From Diphasiastrum complanatum (Eukaryota; Streptophyta; Lycopodiopsida; Lycopodiales; Lycopodiaceae): a DNA stretch of 64,000 nt. The stretch spans positions 47,486,458-47,550,457 of the forward strand of contig CM055103.1 of assembly GCA_029204225.1 (NCBI GenBank), in the 5' to 3' direction. The notes under the pieces are model-generated. The model was not told the origin of the DNA and did no database searches. It was given only the letters and a program-made list of their open reading frames with translations. This document shows, one piece after another, positions 57,896 through 64,000 of this stretch (position 1 is its first letter; each line of letters starts with the position of its first letter). The translations under genes were made by a program, and so were the position numbers.

Positions 57896-58195
57896 TTAGT
57901 ACAAAGAATGCTTGATTTCAGCCTTTTTTAAAACATTAACTTGAGAAGCTTGCTCATAAAGTTCTTTACTGATCCATCCATCATTTGCAACAAATGGCTC
58001 AAGAGAAGAAGAATGTTCTACCATACCAACATTCCGATGTAAACTTGTACTTGTAGAAAGACAATGATCGAACTGAAAGAGCTTGATTATCACATCGATG
58101 CCAAACCTCATCTTGCAACTCCATGAAGAATAGTTGGTGTCATCCAACATATCTTCGCTCGAACAAGTACGAATTGCTCCCAAAATTCTTGCCAT
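57896..58195 (-). pseudogene. Element K Gag N-terminus
   Basis: A 99-codon frame from ATG 58195: MARILGAIRTCSSED, then MLDDTNYSSWSCKMRFGID, the N-terminal copia Gag pattern. It stops at TAA close to the junction with copia M. The rest of Gag is absent. Confidence 0.6.
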
Positions 58196-59038
58196 AAGAA
58201 CCAGCCAAAAAGATAAAGTTTTTCAAACCTTAAATGTGCCCTAAAAGACACAAAAACCAACAAGTATCAAATCTAAAAAATCAGCACCGAAATGTATCGA
58301 AACCACACATTAGATGGATGTAGGAACTCGCCCTGCTACAAGCCTTGTGTGCTGAAAATTTCAGCCTGAAATTGCATCGCAAACTCAAAAAATCAGCAAG
58401 CAAAAAATCAGGTTAGCCTCCAACAAAGCTTTTTTCAGAATCCTTCTTTCTTGCCAAAAAGTGTGAACAATACACACATGGATAGAGCTATTGCAAACAT
58501 CCTACAAATGGTAATATGTTGTCCAATTTTCAGCCTCGGAATGTGACCGGATCATCACAAAAAAATTAGCGCCTTCTTCCACACCTGGAAACAAGCAAAA
58601 AGAAGCGGATCTTCACTTTGTAAAATCAGCAAGGGTGCTAATTTTTCAGCCAAATCAGAAGATAAAAATTGCTTGTAGATGGGCGCCCTCCAATAAAGGA
58701 GCGAATCTGAAAAATAGGACAACAGTGGACCAACGGAAGTAGGATAAACCTACATGGATGTGGGCGACCTAAAAGCAGCCCCGAAGAAGATAATTAATGG
58801 TGCCTTCTTGCAACCTGAAAAATCAGCAAACAACCAACTGATTTTTGGACGACGAAAATCCTATTATCTCCTTTGCTGTGTGGCACCCTCCTACAAAACG
58901 GAAAGGAGTCAAAATTGAACGGATCTTCACTCCAAAAAATTAGCAAAGGGGCTGAATTTTTGTGATCCCTAAGTGAAGATGATCTCTTTTGGTAGGGTGC
59001 CCTAAATCAAGCATAGAAGATCCATGGCTCTAATATTA

Positions 59039-59465
59039 TGTAGGAAATCAAAGTATCAAAGTCCTTCCAACATTCAATCTCCATATACACGAAGAAGAGG
59101 GAGAGGATTAGGTGCCCTCAAGGAGAGAGAAAGTAGTAGCAATGCTTGAAAGAGAATGAATCACAAATGAATAATGAGTGCATATAAATAGGCCTTCCAA
59201 GGGCCTAGACTCTAGAACCCTCCAAACCCTAAGCTTATACACTACTAATTATAGGGCACCCCCAAAAGTCAAGATAGGGCTCCTTAACATAATTAGACTT
59301 TACTTGGACCCACGAGTTATTAGTAGACCAAAATTGGGTCCAACTTAGCTAAAACTAACTTAACATGGTCTAGATAATAAACCTAACCCATGGTTACACA
59401 AGTCTCGACCTTTTGGGTCAAAGTAACCTATGGGAAACCTACATTATCATTTATTATTTCTAACA
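59039..59465 (-). repeat. Element K 5' LTR (427 bp)
   Basis: Plus strand starts TGTAGGAAATCA and ends TATTTCTAACA. Immediately left, 59027-59038 reads on the minus strand TAATATTAGAGC, a decayed initiator-Met primer site. A TATAAATA-like box is near 59185. Confidence 0.75.
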
Positions 59466-59959
59466 CTTTCCTTATTGATCACAGCTACATACCAAACTTT
59501 TTAGATTCGAATGTTTACTTCAAGATAGTGCAGTAGTCTTTTATTATTATCACTTTATATGTGGACGACACATTGCTCTTCGGCAACAGTATCGATAAAG
59601 GAAGGCAAGACAATGCTATCTTCTGAATTCGACATGACCAATCTGGACGAAGCTCTTTTTTGCCTTGGTATTCAAATCCATAGAGACAGAAATCGAAAGT
59701 TGATCTACATTACTCATTAGAGGTACGTCTACAATATGTTAGTTAGATATAATCTAGTTAATTGCAAGTTAGCTCTCTCACCAATGGAACCAGGTCTCAA
59801 ATTGTCAAAAGACCAATGTCCCCGAACAATCGAAGAGAAGAGCAAATGCATGAGTATCCTTACCATTCAATAATAGGATCTCTTATGTACGCAATGATCT
59901 GTACCAGGCCAGACATAGCTTTTGCAATCAGCTCCCTAAGTCAGTTTATGACTAACCCT
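59466..59959 (+). pseudogene. Copia M RT palm and RNase H junction
   Basis: Continues M: DSNVYFKIV, LYVDDTLLFGNSIDKG (catalytic YVDD), LSSEFDMTNLDEALFCLGIQ, SPMEPGLKLSKDQCP, and HSIIGSLMYAMICTRPDIAF. Frameshifts and stops are frequent. It ends about 59957; RNase H proper is missing. Confidence 0.85.
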
Positions 59960-60160
59960 AGTATAACACCCATAATAACATATCGCACGGATTTCGACGT
60001 GGGCGTCCAACGTATATTCAAAAGTTTTATACTTCGTCGCAATTCGACACGTCGGAATACGACGTTCAAGCAAATAATCCCAAAATGGGAGTTCGGTGAT
60101 TGAAAAATTGTGGCGGCAACCAAATTTTGAAGTGGACGTTGATGCGCTTTGATAAACCAC
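59960..60160 (+). repeat. Gypsy-type LTR fragment
   Basis: TATAACACCCATAATAACAT, then GATTTCGACGTGGGCGTCC and TTCGACACGTCGGAATACG: the pattern seen in many plant gypsy LTR leaders (TAACACCC...TTCGAC). Both ends are cut. Confidence 0.4.
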
Positions 60161-61103
60161 TGATACGGTGCGATGTGCATGAAACATTACGATTTGAATG
60201 GAGTTCGGATTTGACTGCTAGTCACTGCCAGCTGCATCATTCCTACAGTCTCCAGAATGTAGACAGACACTGTTATACTACGTTAAAGATTAATGTAACA
60301 TTCAACAAGATCAAATCAAGTTGCGAAATTAAAGGAATAAGTGAAACAAATACGCGAATAACAACACACTAATTTTCATTTGAGATTAGACAAGATAAGA
60401 ATGATGTGTGCACAACGGCTACAAAATCATCTATCGATTCTCTGATTCTTGAAGCAGTGCATGCAGGTCCACGCAGTGCATTGGCGCGAGAGAATTACAG
60501 TTCTCCCACAAATTCGTGTCTCGTTTCACTAGCGAACTTGTGGATCTATGGATCCTATCAAAAATCGTCTCGCACACAGACGGACTCGTATTTTATATTT
60601 TCGTCTACTTGCTTACTAGCATTAGACTACTTCATGTGTATTCACACCTCTGTTATCAGTGTTAACCAGGAAGATATATATGGTCGTGTCATGTAACTAC
60701 TAGATTCGAGTAATTAAACATCTATTGCTAATCATGAGTTACAAGAATGGCGGATTAGCCACGACCTAGAGTATATTTGCTGACATTATACTATCAGATT
60801 AGATATCCGTACATCTGGGTACTTGCATGATCTTCTTGACCTTTTAGGAGCATGAGGGCAGAAAAGGTGTCGCGACATTTTTCGTGTCACTTCGAGTCGT
60901 TTGACTTTCGTGTCGTCTGACTTTCTCCCGCTGTGCCACGAAAAATTCTTGTTCGCAAATTTTTCTAGTTCGTGTCTCTTTGTCAGGATGTTCGTGAACA
61001 TTTTTGGTTCATGTCTTTTGACTTTCATGTTCGCGAACATTTTTGTTAGATTGAGGGCTGAAAGCTAGCAAAGCTTTGGTAATAGAAACGTTTTGTTTCT
61101 TCA
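60161..61103 (-). repeat. Element D 3' LTR (943 bp)
   Basis: Plus strand starts TGATACGG and ends TTTCTTCA, like the LTRs of element C and the same length as the C 5' LTR. A TATAAAATA box (minus) is near 60590. U3 has two TTC-NN-GAA palindromes (about 60990 and 61029). The complement of a polypurine tract (GCTCCCTCTC) follows at 61104. Confidence 0.8.
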
Positions 61104-62733
61104 GCTCCCTCTCAAAGCATGATAGCTTGACGACTCCAAGACTGCTCCTCTGTCTCTCGAAAAGTCCTTTGTCTAGGGCTTTCGTGAAAATGTCAGCAAC
61201 CATGTCTTTCGTTCCAATGAAGGTGGTCTACAGCATCTTCTTCTCAATCAGATCCCTGATTAAGTGGTACTTAATTGCGATGTGTTTCATCCTTGAGTGG
61301 AACACAGGATATTTGGTTAGATGTATTGCAGATGTGTTATCCATCTGCAAAATCAGAGGCTCGTTTCCTTGTTTCGTCCAATTCGTCCAAGAGCTGCCCG
61401 AGTCAAATTATTCCGTTGGCCATCTTTGTTGATTCAACGTACTTTACTTTGCAGGATGACTGAACAACAATGGTCTTCTTCTTGCTGACCCAGAGAACTG
61501 ATGCTCCTGACACGATGGTGCATCTTCCTGAGACGCTTTTACAGTCGTCCTTGAGGGATGCCCAACTAGCATCACTGTAGGAAAGCATCTTGAATCCTGC
61601 ATTACGACAATAACACAAGCCATAATCCCTCGTTAATTGAAGATATTGCAAAATTTGTTTTGCAATCTTCCAATGTGTTGAGACTAGATTCGTGCAAAAT
61701 TGGTTCATCCTAAACACTGCATAAGCTATGCCAAGGCAGGTGTTGTCTGCAAGGTACATAAGTGAACCTATCAGTTTTCTGTAAGGTGTGAGCTGCATTT
61801 GTTCTCTCTCTTCTTCAGTGCTCGGACAATCATCGTTTGTCAGCACTGTTCCTGTGAGCATTGGAGTATTCGCTCCTTTGCAATTCAACATCCCAAAATC
61901 CTCTAGGATCTTCTGGGTGTATCTGGACTAATGAAGGTACAACTACCTCCCTCGTAGTCCCTATCAATTTGCAAGCCAAGGTAACACATGTCTTCTCCCA
62001 GATCCATGATCTCAAAATGTTTCGAGATGTCTATCTTGAATTCAGCAATCAGCTGCTCACTCTTGCAAAGTATCAGAGTGTCATCCACATATACAGCCAC
62101 AATAATGATCTTCTCATCTGTAATTCTGACATATACATTGGAAATAGCCATCAGTGGCTTGAATCTTAATGATTTCAGAGCTTGATCATTCTTTTTGTAC
62201 CATTGTCGAGCTGACTATTTCAGACCGTAGATACATCTATGCATTCTGCATGCATAATCAGGAAGTGGATTCGAGACGTAACCAGGGGATTTATCCATGT
62301 AGACCTCCTCGTCTAACTCACCAGGCAAGAAGGCTGTCTTCTCGTCCACAATGTGGATCCTGAGGTCATAAGCAACTGCATATGCAAATAACAATTGCAG
62401 GGACGAATGTTCAATGACAGGAGAGAAGGTTTTAGAGTAGTCAATTCCATATCTTTGAGAAAATCCCTTCGCTATCAGTCTTGCCTTGTATTTTGAGACG
62501 TTCCCATCCGGTCCATACTTGAGCTTGAACACCCATTTGCATTTGACAGTCTTGCGCTTATGTGGTAATGGCTTCAATGTCCATACCTGGTTCTTTCTCA
62601 TGGATTCCATCTCTTCGTTCATGGCTTGGATCCATTTGTCCTTTTCTGGAAATTCAATTGCTCCCTTGAAAGTTTGTGGTTCGCCACTGAATCCACAGAA
62701 CTCTTTTGATGTAGAAGCTGAGCTGTCTGGCAC
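61104..62733 (-). pseudogene. Element D reverse transcriptase and RNase H
   Basis: From 62733 downward: KDKWIQAMNEEMESM, KARLIAKGFSQRYGIDYSK, VDEKTAFLPGELDEEVYM (first Asp), then YGLK and a TAG where copia has Gln. Then VAVYVDDTLILCKSEQ (YVDD intact), GLQIDRDYEGG, and RNase H with LIGSLMYLADNTC, LSYSDASWASLKDDC and, in another frame, MVADIFTKALDKGLFE running into the LTR. Apart from the TAG and two frame changes the domain is well preserved. Confidence 0.88.
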
Positions 62734-62751
62734 GTATCTTCTTGGCGTTCT

Positions 62752-64000
62752 TCATGGTCTTGTCGAACTTCTAGGAGATTCTCCTGAGATAGCAATGTCT
62801 TTGCCTTTGTCTGTTCTGCTAGGTCCAGAAGCATTTTGGTTTATAGGTGCTATAGCAAACGGCCGCCTCTCGAATCTTTCGTCTTCTGATTCATCACTCA
62901 AATGCGAAGCGACTTGAAAATCTTCATTTTTGTGTTCGTCTTCTGCTCCCTCATTCACTGGTTGAAAATTATAATATTGTCTTTCCAGGACTTCATAGAT
63001 GACAGGATCGTCATTGGCCATTGTCTTGCTCTCATCAAATCTGACATCTCTCACTGTCTTCACAATGTTCGTGTCTGGCATGTAGACTCTGTAGTATGAC
63101 GAATTGTTGTCATAACCTACTAGAAATCCTTGTTCAGCTTTCTCATCAAGCTTCTTTTGAAGCTTATCAGGAATATGTGCATAAGCTGCACAGCCAAAGA
63201 TTCTCATGTGAGACAGGTTGGGCTTTCTACCCCACCATAATTCGTGTGGTGTCATGTAAGGGACACTAGACTTCCCTATCATGTTCTGGATGTATGCGGC
63301 TGTAGCTACTGCTTCAGCTCACAGTACTCTTGGAGCATCTGGCAGCTTCCATCAGGGTCCTATTCTTTCTTTCTACAACACCGTTGTGTTGCGGCGTGTA
63401 GGCTACAGTTCTTCTGTGAATGATGCCACGATCATTGCAGAAGTCAGTGAAGCGATTCGAGATGTATTTTCCACCTCTATCTGTTATAATCTACTTCACT
63501 TTGTTGCTAGTGCATCTCTCTGTCCAATTCACATATTCTTTGAATTTATCAGGTCCTTCAGATTTATTTTGAATAAAGTACACTCTGGAAAATTTACTAT
63601 AATCATCAATGAAGGTTATGTAGTATTTCAAGCCTCCTATTGAGATCACATTGAAAGGCCCACAAATGTCAGAATGCACTAACTCCAAAATCTTGGTCGT
63701 TCTATAGGAGTCTTTGATAAATGGAGTGCATGACATTTTGCCCTTCAAACATGCATCATAGGTGGTCGAACTGGTTGCATCACCCCTGTTATTGCTCTGT
63801 GATGGCTTGCTTGGTAAAGTGCCATTGAGTTCATGTGGCATAGTCTCCTATGCCACAGAGTGTCTGGCGAATCATCATGAGTCTGATGCATCTGATCTAT
63901 AGGTAGGCATACCTTCAGATGATATAGATTACCTTTTCTTCTGTCTTGAGCGATCAAGGTACTGGTACTGGCCTCAACCACGTTGCATGCTTCGTCAGGA
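62752..64000 (-). pseudogene. Element D pre-integrase and integrase (runs off window)
   Basis: From 63981 downward: GAG-pre-integrase with LWHRRLCHMNSM, ILELVHSDICGPF (first Asp) and YITFIDDYSKFSRVYF. A stop occurs at about 63491, then ITDRGGKY (second Asp) and HNGVVERKN (Glu) in an adjoining segment, a short deletion near 63335, then PHELWWGRKPNLSHMRIFG and the C-terminal block FLVGYDNNSSYYRVYMPD. The protease and gag would lie to the right of the window. Confidence 0.88.

Larger units (their letters stand above)
57894..59465 (-). mobile_element. Truncated copia element K
   Basis: 5' LTR, primer site, leader and gag start on the minus strand, with everything downstream missing. It lies inside copia M, whose RT resumes at 59466. 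The leader (58200-59026) repeats an AAAATCAGC/AAAATTAGC motif at least six times (about 58278, 58390, 58562, 58622, 58828, 58938). Confidence 0.7.

Noticed and set aside
60146-60159. Primer-site-like GCTTTGATAAACCA abutting the left end of the D LTR
   Set aside because: It has two extra bases against a proper site, and the sequence to its left resembles a gypsy LTR, not a copia leader. If real it would mean two D elements sharing one LTR; not supported enough to call.
62486-62917. 143-codon plus-strand ORF with a similar copy on the other strand at 45303-45746
   Set aside because: Both are antisense to the copia RT linker of D and F. Their likeness reflects family identity, not a separate gene.

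Overview
This is plant nuclear DNA with no recognisable complete host gene. The evidence is the density of Ty1/copia and Ty3/gypsy LTR retrotransposons primed by initiator-Met tRNA (TGGTATCAGAGC-type primer sites), TATA boxes inside LTRs, GT-AG introns, a hAT-like miniature element with an 8-bp target duplication, and long dinucleotide repeats. No marker fixes the species. Almost everything is decayed, but nesting order and several insertion footprints can still be read.

Layout. 1-2240: 5' LTR, leader and intact gag-protease start of a minus-strand copia element (copia-1), running off the left edge. 2241-11730: Ty3/gypsy element A (+), with an intact integrase, the same minisatellite on both sides of pol, an unassigned coding region between pol and the 3' LTR, a polypurine tract and the 3' LTR. 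11731-14735: a mosaic LTR, an (AG)n tract, a copia tail and a gypsy gag-protease fragment. 14736-21711: gene-poor DNA with a hAT-like element (17515-18180) and a cysteine-rich terminal exon (19949-20123, minus). 21717-37122: copia element C (minus), bounded by the 5-bp duplication CTAGA. It contains gypsy element E inside its 3' LTR (duplication CAAAT) and chromovirus-like element B inside its internal domain. 37128-41600: possible host exons (one CW-zinc-finger-like) and a copia fragment. 41999-44000: simple repeats and a dispersed GTGCCCGTC motif. 44131-47050: a small ORF and copia fragment F, with a 206-bp (CT)n tract. 47050-51635: copia elements I and J plus a second copy (A') of the element A protease region. 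51636-59960: copia M (+), split by a 5266-bp DNA transposon, L (52521-57786), and by a truncated copia K. 60161-64000: copia D (minus), same family as C and F.

The most interesting object is L. It has imperfect terminal inverted repeats, two convergent intron-containing genes that match no transposase I can name with certainty, and sits in a copia reverse transcriptase with no target-site duplication that I can see. Other points of interest are LTRs that have exchanged U3 regions, a palindrome held at about the same distance from the TATA box in three copia LTRs, heat-shock-element-like sites in the C/D LTRs, and the same stop codon in two copies of one copia family.

The window therefore reads as a nested retrotransposon graveyard between short relics of host sequence. 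The only long open frames that look undamaged are the gag start at 1-978 and the integrase at 6347-7285.
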